From the NCBI RefSeq assembly GCF_002163715.1, contig NZ_CP015698.1:4303401-4367400 (forward strand): a stretch of DNA of 64,000 bases. Reading direction: 5' to 3'. Position 1 is the first letter of the stretch; every line of letters begins with the position of its first letter. The DNA is from Curvibacter sp. AEP1-3 (GTDB taxonomy: Bacteria > Pseudomonadota > Gammaproteobacteria > Burkholderiales > Burkholderiaceae_C). A program made the translations under genes and the position numbers. Shown here piece by piece: positions 53,721-63,540 of this stretch. The notes beneath the pieces were generated by a model that saw only the letters and a program-made list of their open reading frames with translations, was not told where the DNA came from and made no database searches.

Positions 53721-55419
53721 ATTTCTCTTTCTTTTTACTCTCTTTGGAGTGCTTCTCCGTTTTTCCGGAGGCCGCGGATTTACTGCCGGATTTGCTCGTT
53801 TTGCCTTCGGCTTTGGTGCCGCCGGATTTGCTTTTGGCCTGACTGTCCTTTGAAACTTTGCCTTTGGGCGTGCTGGCAGACTTGGCTGTCCCGCCAGCCT
53901 TCGGGCTTGAGGATGCTGCGACTTTGGCGTGTGCCGGGAGAAAAAGCACTACGCTCTGCCCGGGCTTGAATCCGGCAGAGGTGCTGACTTTGTTCCACTC
54001 CGCCACGTTGGCGGCCGTAGTCTTGTATTTGCGGGCGATGCTGGCGACCGTCTCGCCACGTCCAGCTTTCACCGTGCTGCGCTTGAGCACCACTTCAGGT
54101 GCCAAGGAGAGCTGGCTGTTGTCTGCCACTTTCTCGGTAACGTCCGGCATGTGGTTACTGCGGGGAACCAACAATGTCGAACCAGCCCGCACAACCACGC
54201 GAGGAGGGATGTTGTTCATGCTGCGCAAGTCCGCTTCGCTCATCCCTACCTTTTTTGCGACCTCTGCCGGTCGCATGGTGGTAGGTACCACCCATGCCGT
54301 CCAGCTGGCCAAACGACCGCTATAGCTCTCGAGGTTGGACTGGAATACCTCTGCGTTGTCCCAAGGCAACAAAATTTGCGGCGTGCCGGCGGCCAGGATC
54401 ACGGGCCGGTTGAGGGACGGATTCAGCGCCTTGAAATCGTCCAAGCCCACTTCGGCCAGTTTGGCGGCCAGAGCCACGTCTATATCGCGCCGGATCGTGA
54501 CGCTTTGGAAGTAGGGGTGGTTTTCAATCAGCGGCAGCTTCGAGCTGTACTTGCCCGGGTTGGACACGATGTTTTTCACGGCTTGCAGCTTGGGCACGTA
54601 AAAACGCGTCTCCATCGGCATGTTCAAGTCGTTGTAGCTGGTGGGGAGTCCCGCCTTGGTGTTCTTGGCAATTGCGCGAGACACACTTCCCTCGCCCCAG
54701 TTGTAAGCCGCGAGTGCGAGATGCCAGTCTCCAAACATTCTGTAAAGCTTTTGCAGGTAGTCGAGGGCCGCTCGCGTGGAGGCCAGCACATCGCGTCGAT
54801 CGTCCCTGAATGTGTTTTGTTTGAGTTCGAAATACTTGCCGGTAGCAGGCATGAACTGCCACATGCCCGCTGCTTTGGCACTGGAAACTGCCTGCGGGTT
54901 GAACGCACTTTCAATGAAGGGCAGCAGGGCCAGTTCGGTGGGCATGTTGCGTACCTCCAGCTCCTCAACAATGTGGAACAGGTACTTTTTGGACCGCTCG
55001 GTCATCCGGAAAATGTAGTCCGGGCGAGAGGAATACCACTGTTCGCGGTCCCGTACCAGGTCGTTTTCCAAATCATTCATGGCGTAACCACGCCGTATGC
55101 GCTCCCACAAATCAGCAGGTGGCGCAATGGCCGCCACATTGCGGGAGCCCTGGGCCATTTCAATGGCGGTCAGTGGTACGGATTCCCCGCGCGCTGTGGT
55201 GGCTGACGGTGGCACAGGTTTGGGCCGCGCTATTTCACGGCTTGGGCGCAGGTTCAAACTGTCGGCGTCGGTGACCGCAGGCTTGGCAGCCGTAGCGTTG
55301 GGGCTGGTGGTGGCGACTCCGGGCGGTGTGTTCTCTGCCGGCATCGGGGAATTCATGGTCCCCGCACAGCCGGTCAACAGCACCAGCAGACCTGCGGTGG
55401 CAATGTGAAATAGATTCAT
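53719..55419 (-). CDS. mltD: Membrane-bound lytic murein transglycosylase D
   Basis: 566 residues from ATG 55419. The lipobox LLVLLTGCAG marks an outer-membrane lipoprotein. The SLT goose-lysozyme-like domain has catalytic Glu in ALLPFIESAFNPQAVSSAKAAGMWQFMP. LysM repeats follow (a degenerate one near MRPAEVAKKVGMSEADLRSMNN and another in VKAGRGETVASIARKYKTTAANVAEWNKV). The tail is Lys/Ser-rich (KSGGTKAEGKTSKSGSKS). It cleaves peptidoglycan glycan strands. The start overlaps the gloB stop (ATGA), indicating coupling. Confidence 0.93.
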   Translation of the reverse strand: MNLFHIATAGLLVLLTGCAGTMNSPMPAENTPPGVATTSPNATAAKPAVTDADSLNLRPSREIARPKPVPPSATTARGESVPLTAIEMAQGSRNVAAIAPPADLWERIRRGYAMNDLENDLVRDREQWYSSRPDYIFRMTERSKKYLFHIVEELEVRNMPTELALLPFIESAFNPQAVSSAKAAGMWQFMPATGKYFELKQNTFRDDRRDVLASTRAALDYLQKLYRMFGDWHLALAAYNWGEGSVSRAIAKNTKAGLPTSYNDLNMPMETRFYVPKLQAVKNIVSNPGKYSSKLPLIENHPYFQSVTIRRDIDVALAAKLAEVGLDDFKALNPSLNRPVILAAGTPQILLPWDNAEVFQSNLESYSGRLASWTAWVVPTTMRPAEVAKKVGMSEADLRSMNNIPPRVVVRAGSTLLVPRSNHMPDVTEKVADNSQLSLAPEVVLKRSTVKAGRGETVASIARKYKTTAANVAEWNKVSTSAGFKPGQSVVLFLPAHAKVAASSSPKAGGTAKSASTPKGKVSKDSQAKSKSGGTKAEGKTSKSGSKSAASGKTEKHSKESKKKEK

Positions 55420-56186
55420 TGAAAGGTGTTTTTCCATTGGCGCAGGGTGGCAAACACGCCTGCGGCTGCAACACCTGCCGCATCGTGCGACTGAACTGCG
55501 TCAGCCACACTGCTCAGGTGAGTGCGTAAAAAAGGATTGATATTGCGCTCCAACAACATGTTGGAGGGAAGGGTTGGTGTGCCAGTAGCGCGCAGGGAGC
55601 GGCAATGCATGTCGTAATCCGCCAGCGCTTGATTGCTGGGTTCCACGGCGAGTGCGAATTTCAAATTGCTCAGGGTGTATTCGTGGGTGCAGCACACGCG
55701 GGTGTCGTCCGGAAGGCTCGACAATTTGTGGAGAGAGTCCAACATCTGGGCAGGTGTTCCCTCAAAAAGCCGTCCGCACCCCGCACTGAACAGGGTGTCT
55801 CCACAAAACAGCAGGGGTTTGGCGGCTGCTGGCGCTGCATAAAAAGCGATATGTCCTGCAGTGTGTCCGGGCACATCGATCACAGTGAAATCCCAGCCCA
55901 AGGCATGTGCCCGATCGCCCTCCATCAAGCGAGTGATCGGCTCTGGCATTTTTTCATGAGCCGGACCATACACCGACGCTCCAGTGGATTCGCGCAAAAT
56001 TGGCACGCCCCCTGTGTGATCGCCATGGTGGTGCGTGACTAAAATGGTGTGCAGTGTCAGGGACTCGCGTTCCAGGGCTTCAAGCACCGGTTGCGCCTCC
56101 CCGGGATCGACCACCAGAGCTTCTTGCCCGTTGTGCAACATCCATATGTAGTTGTCAGTCAATGCGGGCAGTGGTAGTAACGTCAT
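55416..56186 (-). CDS. gloB: Hydroxyacylglutathione hydrolase (glyoxalase II)
   Basis: 256 residues. The metallo-beta-lactamase fold has the metal motif THHHGDHTGG, FCGDTLFSAGCGRLFEG and CTHEYTLSNLKFAL. It hydrolyses S-lactoylglutathione in methylglyoxal detoxification. Its ATG at 56186 shares bases with the divergent methyltransferase ATG at 56185 (CATG). A perfect TATAAT lies 10 bases upstream, suggesting a leaderless or nearly leaderless mRNA. Confidence 0.96.
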   Translation of the reverse strand: MTLLPLPALTDNYIWMLHNGQEALVVDPGEAQPVLEALERESLTLHTILVTHHHGDHTGGVPILRESTGASVYGPAHEKMPEPITRLMEGDRAHALGWDFTVIDVPGHTAGHIAFYAAPAAAKPLLFCGDTLFSAGCGRLFEGTPAQMLDSLHKLSSLPDDTRVCCTHEYTLSNLKFALAVEPSNQALADYDMHCRSLRATGTPTLPSNMLLERNINPFLRTHLSSVADAVQSHDAAGVAAAGVFATLRQWKNTFQ

Positions 56187-56967
56187 GAGCGACCAAATTA
56201 TAGGTTTGCAGGAATGGTTCCAATCCCCCGCAGGTGCTTACCTGCTGGAATGGGAGCAGGCCCAACTGGATGAAGCGGTAGCCGACCTGTTCGGCTACCA
56301 CGCTCTTCAGTTGGGGGTGCCTGAACTGCAGGCCCTGCGCACCAATCGCATGCCGCACCGGTGGTTCACCATTCAGGAGCCCGCAGAGCAGGCCGGCAAG
56401 CAATGTGCTGTCGTGGATTTCTACACGGACTTTACCGCCTTGCCTTTCCCTGCGAACAGCATGGACTTGCTGGTGCTGCCCCATGCGTTGGAATTCAGCC
56501 CCGATCCGCATGCGGCGCTGCGCGAGGTTGAGCGGGTGTTGGTACCCGAGGGCAAGGTAGTGATCTGCGGATTGAACCCCGCCAGTTTATGGGGTTGGCG
56601 ACAACGGCGCAGCCGCTGGTACCAGCGCTTGGGGTGGGGGCGGGTGTTCTTGCCGGGCTGGGGCGACCTGATTGGCTATTGGCGGTTGAGGGATTGGCTG
56701 CGATTACTGAGCTTTGAGGTGGAAGCCGGGCGCTTCGGTTGCTACCGGCCTGCCGTTGACTCCCCGGAATGGCTGCGCCGCTTTTCGTGGCTGGACCGGA
56801 TAGGGGGGCGGTGGTGGCCCATTTTTGGCGCAGCATATTTTGTGGTCGCCACCAAGCGGGTCCGAGGCATGCGATTGCTTGGCGGTGCCTGGAAAGCAGC
56901 AGCTAAACGCAGCACAGCCGCAGTGCCTGTGACTCAACAGACTCAGAAGACCCGGAACGAAAACTAA
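56185..56967 (+). CDS. Class I SAM-dependent methyltransferase
   Basis: 260 residues. The family pattern QEWFQSPAGAYLLEWEQAQLDEAVADLFGYHALQLG at the start and LPHALEFSPDPHAALREVERVLVPEGKVVICGLNP identify a betaproteobacterial methyltransferase group often found between gloB and rnhA. Substrate unknown. The classic SAM glycine loop is not obvious in the N-terminal region, so activity should not be assumed. The basic C-terminus ends KTRNEN. rnhA starts 13 bases after the stop. Confidence 0.82.
   Translation: MSDQIIGLQEWFQSPAGAYLLEWEQAQLDEAVADLFGYHALQLGVPELQALRTNRMPHRWFTIQEPAEQAGKQCAVVDFYTDFTALPFPANSMDLLVLPHALEFSPDPHAALREVERVLVPEGKVVICGLNPASLWGWRQRRSRWYQRLGWGRVFLPGWGDLIGYWRLRDWLRLLSFEVEAGRFGCYRPAVDSPEWLRRFSWLDRIGGRWWPIFGAAYFVVATKRVRGMRLLGGAWKAAAKRSTAAVPVTQQTQKTRNEN
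56197..56202 (-). promoter_or_regulatory. Perfect -10 element for gloB inside the divergent gene
   Basis: The minus strand reads TATAAT, ending 10 bases before the gloB ATG. A -35-like ttggaa lies 15 bases further up (56218-56223). Transcription would start within about 0-4 bases of the ATG. Confidence 0.55.
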
Positions 56968-56980
56968 ATAAGGACAGTGT

Positions 56981-57448
56981 GTGACAGAAGTGTTGACAAA
57001 AGTGGTGGTGTACACCGACGGTGCTTGCAAAGGTAACCCCGGACCCGGTGGATGGGGCGTGTTGTTGCGCTCTGCCGATGGCACAGAAAAAGAGCTATTC
57101 GGAGGCGAACTGGGGACCACCAACAACCGGATGGAAATGATGGCGGTAATAGAGGCCTTGTCTGCATTGAAACGGCCTTGCCAGATCACCTTGCACATAG
57201 ACAGCCAGTACGTGCTCAAAGGTATTACTGAGTGGCTGCAAGGATGGAAGGCCAAAGGCTGGAAGACTGCCTCCAAGCAGCCTGTCAAAAATGTGGACTT
57301 GTGGCAGCGTCTCGACGCCTTGGTCAGCGGTGCCGGCCACACCATCGATTGGCGCTGGGTGAAAGGTCATGCGGGTGACCCCGGCAATGAACGGGCCGAC
57401 GGGTTGGCTAATCGCGGCGTGGAGTTGGCATTGCGTCAACGCGCCTGA
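56981..57448 (+). CDS. rnhA: Ribonuclease HI
   Basis: 155 residues from GTG 56981 with aaggacag upstream. Catalytic acids are in [19 protein letters not shown] (Asp), [15 protein letters not shown] (Glu), HIDSQYV (Asp) and [13 protein letters not shown] (Asp). It degrades RNA in RNA-DNA hybrids. Both rnhA and rnhB occur in this window. Confidence 0.97.
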   Translation: MTEVLTKVVVYTDGACKGNPGPGGWGVLLRSADGTEKELFGGELGTTNNRMEMMAVIEALSALKRPCQITLHIDSQYVLKGITEWLQGWKAKGWKTASKQPVKNVDLWQRLDALVSGAGHTIDWRWVKGHAGDPGNERADGLANRGVELALRQRA

Positions 57449-57466
57449 GTGCAGACCAGCGGCACA

Positions 57467-58624
57467 TCACCCGCCGATGTAGCTCATTTCCACCCGCTTC
57501 GGGCCGGCGATGTTGTCGATTGAGCCGGATCCCCGCAAAGCGGAATAACGGTCCGAGCGGGCCCCCCAGATGCTGGCGATGGCCTCTTGAAGTTGCTCGG
57601 GTGACGCACCGCTGCGTACCAAAGACCGGAGGTCGTGTCCCCGGCCTGCAAACAGGCACAAATAAAGCTGCCCCTCAGTGGATAGCCGCGCCCGATTGCA
57701 GTCGCCACAAAATGCCTGCGTCACACTGCTGATCAGTCCGATTTCACCCGCTGAACGGTCATGCATGCCGTTGGTATCTGCATAGCCCCAACGTTGGGCG
57801 GTTTCTCCGGGCTGGGAGCTTGGCAGAGGTATCAGCGGCAGGTGATCGCGCAGTCGTTGCAGCACGTCCTGAGATGGCAGCACTTCATCCATACGCCAGC
57901 CGTTGGTCGCCCCGACATCCATGTATTCGATGTAGCGCAAGGCCACACCACTGCCACGGAAATGGCGTGCCATGGGCAAGATTTCCTGCTCATTGGTGCC
58001 GCGTTTGACCACCATGTTGACTTTGATGGGCCCCAGCCCTGCGGAGTGGGCAGCTTCGATGCCGTTCAACACATCGGCGACCGGGAAGTCCACATCATTC
58101 ATGGCTTTGAAAATGCGGTCATCCAGTCCATCGAGACTGACCGTGACCCGTTGCAAACCCGCATCTTTGAGAGAGCGGGCTTTCTTTGCCAAAAGGGATC
58201 CGTTGGTCGTAAGGGTCAGGTCCAGGGCATGGCCCTCAGGCGTTGTGATGGCCGCGAGCTGCTCGATCAAGGTCTCGATGTTCTTGCGCAGAAGGGGTTC
58301 ACCACCGGTCAGACGGATTTTTTGTACGCCCAGCGCGACAAACTGCTTTGCCAAGGTCGTGATTTCCTCAAAGCTTAGCAGGGCGCTGTGCGGAAGATAG
58401 GGGTAGTCCTTATGGAACACCTCTTTGGGCATGCAGTAGCTGCAGCGGAAGTTGCAGCGGTCCGTGACGCTGATACGCAAATCGCGCAGGGGGCGCCCCA
58501 ATGTGTCACTGATTGAACCGAGCATTCCGGGGTGGGGCATGCCGGTGGCCGCTGAGGCGGGTACAGGAATGCCTGATGAGCGTTCATCGATCAAAGGAAA
58601 AACACGTGGATTGCGGCTGGCCAT
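57467..58624 (-). CDS. moaA: GTP 3',8-cyclase MoaA
   Basis: 385 residues. The radical-SAM cluster motif CNFRCSYC is followed by [12 protein letters not shown], the C-terminal second cluster cysteines ([10 protein letters not shown] and LCLFAG) and the conserved Gly-Gly end (YIGG) needed by MoaA for activation. It makes the molybdenum cofactor precursor. The N-terminus is ~30 residues longer than many homologues; ATG 58624 is used. Confidence 0.95.
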   Translation of the reverse strand: MASRNPRVFPLIDERSSGIPVPASAATGMPHPGMLGSISDTLGRPLRDLRISVTDRCNFRCSYCMPKEVFHKDYPYLPHSALLSFEEITTLAKQFVALGVQKIRLTGGEPLLRKNIETLIEQLAAITTPEGHALDLTLTTNGSLLAKKARSLKDAGLQRVTVSLDGLDDRIFKAMNDVDFPVADVLNGIEAAHSAGLGPIKVNMVVKRGTNEQEILPMARHFRGSGVALRYIEYMDVGATNGWRMDEVLPSQDVLQRLRDHLPLIPLPSSQPGETAQRWGYADTNGMHDRSAGEIGLISSVTQAFCGDCNRARLSTEGQLYLCLFAGRGHDLRSLVRSGASPEQLQEAIASIWGARSDRYSALRGSGSIDNIAGPKRVEMSYIGG

Positions 58625-58715
58625 GCAGATTTATCAATGTTGTGTGCTGTGAGGCCCGCAGACAGGGCAAAATCAGCTTGCAAAATAATAGCAATCGTCG
58701 TTGGGTTGAACTCCC

Positions 58716-60659
58716 ATGAAACAATTACCGTTCGCCATATTACTGACATTGCTATCTCCCTGGGTTGCGGCCCAGCAGGCGGAGCCTGCTTCGCTCTCAG
58801 AGAAAGACTTTCTGGACGAAATGCCGGTTGTTCTGTCGGTGTCCCGGCTTGCGCAGTCTGTCGATGAGGCTCCCGGTGCTGTTACGGTGCTGGACCGTGC
58901 GTTCATCCGGATGACCGGGGCACGCGATGTCGCGGACTTGCTCCGATTGGTGCCTGGCTTTCAGACCACCACATCCTTCGAGACGGATGCACCCATGGCG
59001 AGCTACCACGGCCGCAATGATGATTGGGCCAACCGAATTCAAGTGCTGGTAGACGGGCGTTCGGTGTATTCCGGCCACCTTCAAGGGTCGGCAGGACTGG
59101 GTCTCCAAACGCTTGCCATTGACGATATCGAGCGCATTGAAGTGCTGCGGGGTTCCAATTCGGCTTCTTACGGAGCGCGGGCGTTCCTCGGTGTGATCAA
59201 TATCGTGTCCAGAGATGTGCGCGAAACGTCCGGTGGCCGGGGCAGGCTCACTGGCGGAGATGGCGGCGTCGCCGACGCCTATGCTGGGCTGGGCTGGGGA
59301 GATCAGGACAACGCATATCGCCTGAGCATAGACAGTCGTGGCGATATGGGCTTGCGCGGGGCCTACGGGGTGAATCGGGTCTCGCGATTGAACTTCTCGG
59401 GTGCCATCAGTCTGGCTCCTGCGTCCTCATTGGAAATTCGGGCCGGCAGTTTGGGAATTGATGCAGGACGGGGTGAGGCAACGTCTCCCGGAAATGTGTC
59501 ACGTAGCCGATTCCTGGGCTCGCAGTTCGTTCAAGCAGACCTGCAACTCCCTTTGGCTGCGGACCAGGACCTGCAAGTCAGTTTTTCACAAACGGAAAAT
59601 ACCCATAGAGACCGTTTCCCCTATTACGACAGCCAGGCACCTGCCAGTTACCAAGGTGTGCCCGTGGACTTCAGCGCTTTTGAAGTCAACCAGGCGATGA
59701 CGCTGCAACACACCGCCCGATGGAACCCGTCTTTGCGCACGGTGTGGGGCCTGGAGTTGCGCAAAGAAGTGATTGACTCGCCATCCAGCTTCGATACGCG
59801 TGGATCCGTGACCAGCAATTTCCAGCGACTGTTTGGAAATGCAGAGTGGCGTATCCAGCCGACCTTGTTGCTCAATAGTGGTGTCATGCTGGAGCAAAGT
59901 GAGTTGGGCGGGGGCTCTGCATCGCCAAGGATCATGTTGAATTGGCATGTGATCCCGGGTCACACCTTGCGCGCGGGGGTCTCGACAGCCTTTCGTCCCC
60001 CTAGCGCCTATGAGAAGTATGCGGCCGTGCGTTACTACGACGCGAGCCACACGCTTCTGCAAACCACCGTGTTAAGCAGCGGAAACCTGGTGCCCGAGAA
60101 GATTGCGACCCGGGAGTTGGGCTACAACTTGAGCGTGCCCGCTTATGGCCTCGCGGGTGATGTGAGGCTGTTCGACGAGCGGATATCCGATGGCATTGAA
60201 CGACCCGCCAAAGCCAATGACTCTGATCCGGACGACTACCTCAATATTGATAACTACCGCATTTCGGGCGCTGAACACCAGCTCCAATGGCGGCCTAGTT
60301 CCTCTGCACTGGTGTTCTTTACCCAGACGTGGACCAACGTAGAGGGGGCTGAGCGCTTCCGCGTGACACACAGCGCAGCCCGCTATGCCATGTCGATCAG
60401 CGGCCAGCTCACAACTTCGGGCGGGTACGTCTGGTCGGCGATGCACGCGCAGTCTGAAGATATAGCGCTGATGTCAGACAAAAAGAAACTTTACAGCGTC
60501 GCCCGCACGGATGTGCGTGTTTCCAAACCCTTTCTGCTCGGGCGCCACAAGGCGGAGGTTTCGCTGACACTCCAAAACCTGGACAAACCTTATCGTGATG
60601 GCGATTGGAAATTCATGTTTGACCGCCGCGCGTTTGTCACTTTGCAGGTAGAGCAATAG
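58716..60659 (+). CDS. TonB-dependent outer-membrane receptor
   Basis: 647 residues with a Sec signal (LLTLLSPWVAAQQ). The plug domain is clear (DEAPGAVTVLDRAFIRMTGARDVADLLRLVPGF, VLVDGRSVYSG, IERIEVLRGSNSASYGARAFLGVINIVSRD), followed by a 22-strand-type barrel ending FVTLQVEQ. The substrate is unknown. It is directly followed by a periplasmic binding protein and a hybrid histidine kinase in one tight run, so a sensory or uptake-coupled role is likely. Confidence 0.9.
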   Translation: MKQLPFAILLTLLSPWVAAQQAEPASLSEKDFLDEMPVVLSVSRLAQSVDEAPGAVTVLDRAFIRMTGARDVADLLRLVPGFQTTTSFETDAPMASYHGRNDDWANRIQVLVDGRSVYSGHLQGSAGLGLQTLAIDDIERIEVLRGSNSASYGARAFLGVINIVSRDVRETSGGRGRLTGGDGGVADAYAGLGWGDQDNAYRLSIDSRGDMGLRGAYGVNRVSRLNFSGAISLAPASSLEIRAGSLGIDAGRGEATSPGNVSRSRFLGSQFVQADLQLPLAADQDLQVSFSQTENTHRDRFPYYDSQAPASYQGVPVDFSAFEVNQAMTLQHTARWNPSLRTVWGLELRKEVIDSPSSFDTRGSVTSNFQRLFGNAEWRIQPTLLLNSGVMLEQSELGGGSASPRIMLNWHVIPGHTLRAGVSTAFRPPSAYEKYAAVRYYDASHTLLQTTVLSSGNLVPEKIATRELGYNLSVPAYGLAGDVRLFDERISDGIERPAKANDSDPDDYLNIDNYRISGAEHQLQWRPSSSALVFFTQTWTNVEGAERFRVTHSAARYAMSISGQLTTSGGYVWSAMHAQSEDIALMSDKKKLYSVARTDVRVSKPFLLGRHKAEVSLTLQNLDKPYRDGDWKFMFDRRAFVTLQVEQ

Positions 60660-60664
60660 TGCCC

Positions 60665-61603
60665 ATGCGCCGCATACTTCTGCAAATCATGTACACGCTG
60701 CTCGCGTGTTGCATGGGCGTGGGGTTTGCGGGCGCCACAGAGTTGGTCGTAGTTAGCGGTGACAGAAGTCCGGGCTACTCGGAGGCAGCGCAGACCATTG
60801 CAGCAGACTGGTTGCGACCTGGCGTTGATAAATCGGAAGCTCAGATTTTGTTTCTGACAGATGCGTCCGCTCTTGATGCACCTTCGCTGTCCGCCGCCAA
60901 AATCATTGTCACATTGGGTAGCGAGGCACTCCAGAAGGTACTCGCCAAGGATCTTCGTGTTCCTGTGATTGCGGCCTTGATTCCAAAGGCGGGGTTTGAG
61001 CGGATTGTCAGGGAACAAGCCAAAAGGCCATCCACGCCTGTGGTTGCGTTGTATCTGGAACAACCGTTCCCGCGTCAGGTCGAGTTGCTGAAACTGGCAC
61101 TGCCGGATGCGAAAAAGGTGGGTGTGTTGTGGGGTGCGGAGTCCGGCATGCAAGCGGGCAGTTTGCTCGCCGGCCTTCAAGCGCGTGGAATGGAACTGGT
61201 GAGCGGCTACGTGGGCGGTACCAACAATCTTTTTTCAGGTCTGAAAGCAGTGTTGGACGACACGGATGTGTTGTTGGCCGTGCCAGATCCGCAGGTCTAC
61301 AACGGTTCAAGCATTTCGAATGTGTTGCTGGCCACCTACCGTGCCCGGGTCCCCGTCGTGGCCTTCTCACCCGCTTACGTCAGAGCGGGGGCGCTGCTCT
61401 CTTTGCACAGCACGCCCAAGCAGATCGGTCAGCAAGCTGTACAGATGGCCCGCGCGCTTCAGCTGGGTAGTGGTGCTGTCAGTTCTCAATACCCCTCGGA
61501 CTACACCATTGTGCTCAATGACCATGTGGCGCGCTCGCTGGGTTTGAATCTGGATGAGCAATCGCTCACAGAGCGTCTGCGTCGGTGGGAGAAGCGACCA
61601 TGA
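60665..61603 (+). CDS. ABC_sub_bind-family periplasmic protein
   Basis: 312 residues from ATG 60665; a GTG at 60659 overlapping the receptor stop is also possible. A signal peptide (LLACCMGVGFAGATE) precedes a fold like the TrpX/PF04392 binding proteins: IIVTLGSEALQKVLAK, VGVLWGAESGMQAGSLLAGL, LAVPDPQVYNGSSISNVLLATYRARVPVVAFS. No ABC permease is nearby. It may pass the ligand brought by the receptor to the next gene's kinase. The stop overlaps the kinase start (ATGA). Confidence 0.8.
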   Translation: MRRILLQIMYTLLACCMGVGFAGATELVVVSGDRSPGYSEAAQTIAADWLRPGVDKSEAQILFLTDASALDAPSLSAAKIIVTLGSEALQKVLAKDLRVPVIAALIPKAGFERIVREQAKRPSTPVVALYLEQPFPRQVELLKLALPDAKKVGVLWGAESGMQAGSLLAGLQARGMELVSGYVGGTNNLFSGLKAVLDDTDVLLAVPDPQVYNGSSISNVLLATYRARVPVVAFSPAYVRAGALLSLHSTPKQIGQQAVQMARALQLGSGAVSSQYPSDYTIVLNDHVARSLGLNLDEQSLTERLRRWEKRP

Positions 61604-63540
61604 CCTTCCGAGGTATCCGGTTCCGCATGCTTCTGGCCGCACTCGCGCCGGTGTTTCTGGTCGTGGTGTCGTTGATGGCGGTGTTCTGGTCTACGCGGGT
61701 CTCCGATCTGGATGAAGCCCACATCATGCGTGCCAAACTGATTGCTCACCAGATTGCCATGTCCAGCGAGTACGGGCTGTTTTCCGGCAACGTGGCAAGC
61801 CTGCAGGCGATTTCGGCAGGCTTGCAGAACGAGGCGGATGTGCGTTCCATTGCCATTTTTGACGCCAATGGACAGCTTTTGGCCAAAACCGGAAAGAGCC
61901 GGTATGGCGAGCTGTCAGAAGCAGTAGGGGCGAATTACATCGCCCTGCAAAAAACACTGGGTGTAGACGTGATTTGGGAGAGTGTCTCCAGCAGCAATGT
62001 CTCGCTGGACGACTTTTTCAGCCCCAGAACGGCAGCCCGTGGGAGCTCCGTTCTCGGGTACGTGGTTCTTGAAGTGTCGCGCGAGCGTTTGGATACCCGC
62101 GGTCGGGAAACGCTGCTCGTAGCAGTGGTCATCGGGATGGCGGGTCTGCTTCTGGGAGGTTTGTTGGCCTTGCGACTGGGCGAAGGGGTGATCGGGCCGG
62201 TGATGCGGGTATCCCGCACGATCGAACGTATTGGCGAGGGCGACTTGTCTCCAAGTTCAGAAGCCTTGCCATCGGACCCATTGTTTGACCTGCAGACCCG
62301 GCTGAACCAGATGGCGCAGCGCTTGGCGTGGGGGCGTGAGGAGTTGGAGTACCGGGTAGAGGCAGCAACCCGGGAACTGCGCCTGAAGAAAGAAGAGGCG
62401 GAAACTGCCACTTTAGCCAAGTCCCGTTTTCTTGCCGCTGCCAGCCACGATTTGCGGCAACCTACGCACGCATTGGGCATGTTTGTGGCGCGCTTGGGCC
62501 AGTTGCGTCTGGATGCGGAAACCCGTCAGGTGGTGGGTAGCCTGGAGGCCTCTGTTCAATCCATGCAGGACTTGTTGGACGGGCTGCTGGATGTCTCCCG
62601 TCTGGACGCTGGAGCTGTGCAGGTGCAACGGGTCGCAGCACCGGTGGAGGACATTCTTCAAGGGCTTCGCAAGGCCTTGCTTCCATTGGCCGAAGGCAAG
62701 GGTTTGCGCCTGAGGGTTCGGGCCTCCGGCGAGTGGTTTTTGAGTGACCCTGTGCTCTTGCAGCGCATGCTCATGAATCTTGCCAACAATGCTATCCGCT
62801 ACACAGAACGGGGTACCGTTTTGATTACCTGTCGTGTGATCGAGGGCGGAGCCCAACTGCGTTTCGATGTGTCAGACAGTGGCATTGGCATTTCGCCCGA
62901 GCACCAGCGTGAAATCTTCCGTGAGTTTTATCAGGTGGGGAACTCTGGGCGGGACCGCACGCAAGGGCTTGGCTTGGGGCTGAACATCGTGGAACGGACT
63001 GCCAAGCTGTTAGGCCATACCGTGTCCTTGCGGTCCGATCTCGGCTGTGGCACCCGCTTCTCCATTCGCGTTCCGCGCGCCTTGCCACGTGCAATTCCGG
63101 TGACGTCCAACCCTTTGTCGGAGCCAGCAGGTTTCGGCGAATTGGAAGGGATGCGCATCCTGATCGTGGAAGATGATGGCTTTGCGCTGGAGGCATTGCA
63201 GGAGCTTCTGCGCTCCTGGGGCTGTGTGGTGAATGCGGCGGCCGGTGTACAGCAGGCTCTGGATTTTGTGAATGCTTACCCCGCGCCAGATCTTGTTCTC
63301 ACGGATTTCCGTCTCGGTGAAGACCGCAACGGCATGGATGTCATCGCCATGGTCAGGTCTCATGCCCGGCGGGATATACCAGCCTGCCTGATGAGTGGTG
63401 ACACGGATGCGGAGCTGATTCAATCTGCCAAAGCCGCCGGCTTGACGCTTTTGCACAAGCCTGTGAGGCCCGCAAAATTACGTAGCCTCTTGCGGCGCCT
63501 GGCGATTAACAGCGCCCCGGAAATTCAGGAAAAATCCTAG
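61600..63540 (+). CDS. Hybrid sensor histidine kinase with C-terminal receiver
   Basis: 646 residues. Two membrane helices bound a ~130-residue periplasmic sensor (residues ~40-170), then a HAMP-like region, HisKA (SRFLAAASHDLRQPTHALGMF), ATPase (NLANNAIRYTERG, DSGIGISPEH, GLGLGLNIV) and a receiver domain (ILIVEDDGFALEAL, Asp in LVLTDFRLGEDRNG, LLHKPV). The ASHDLRQPTHAL box is typical of hybrid kinases in this group. The likely partner is the convergent LuxR-type regulator, which is damaged in this sequence. Confidence 0.9.
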   Translation: MTFRGIRFRMLLAALAPVFLVVVSLMAVFWSTRVSDLDEAHIMRAKLIAHQIAMSSEYGLFSGNVASLQAISAGLQNEADVRSIAIFDANGQLLAKTGKSRYGELSEAVGANYIALQKTLGVDVIWESVSSSNVSLDDFFSPRTAARGSSVLGYVVLEVSRERLDTRGRETLLVAVVIGMAGLLLGGLLALRLGEGVIGPVMRVSRTIERIGEGDLSPSSEALPSDPLFDLQTRLNQMAQRLAWGREELEYRVEAATRELRLKKEEAETATLAKSRFLAAASHDLRQPTHALGMFVARLGQLRLDAETRQVVGSLEASVQSMQDLLDGLLDVSRLDAGAVQVQRVAAPVEDILQGLRKALLPLAEGKGLRLRVRASGEWFLSDPVLLQRMLMNLANNAIRYTERGTVLITCRVIEGGAQLRFDVSDSGIGISPEHQREIFREFYQVGNSGRDRTQGLGLGLNIVERTAKLLGHTVSLRSDLGCGTRFSIRVPRALPRAIPVTSNPLSEPAGFGELEGMRILIVEDDGFALEALQELLRSWGCVVNAAAGVQQALDFVNAYPAPDLVLTDFRLGEDRNGMDVIAMVRSHARRDIPACLMSGDTDAELIQSAKAAGLTLLHKPVRPAKLRSLLRRLAINSAPEIQEKS

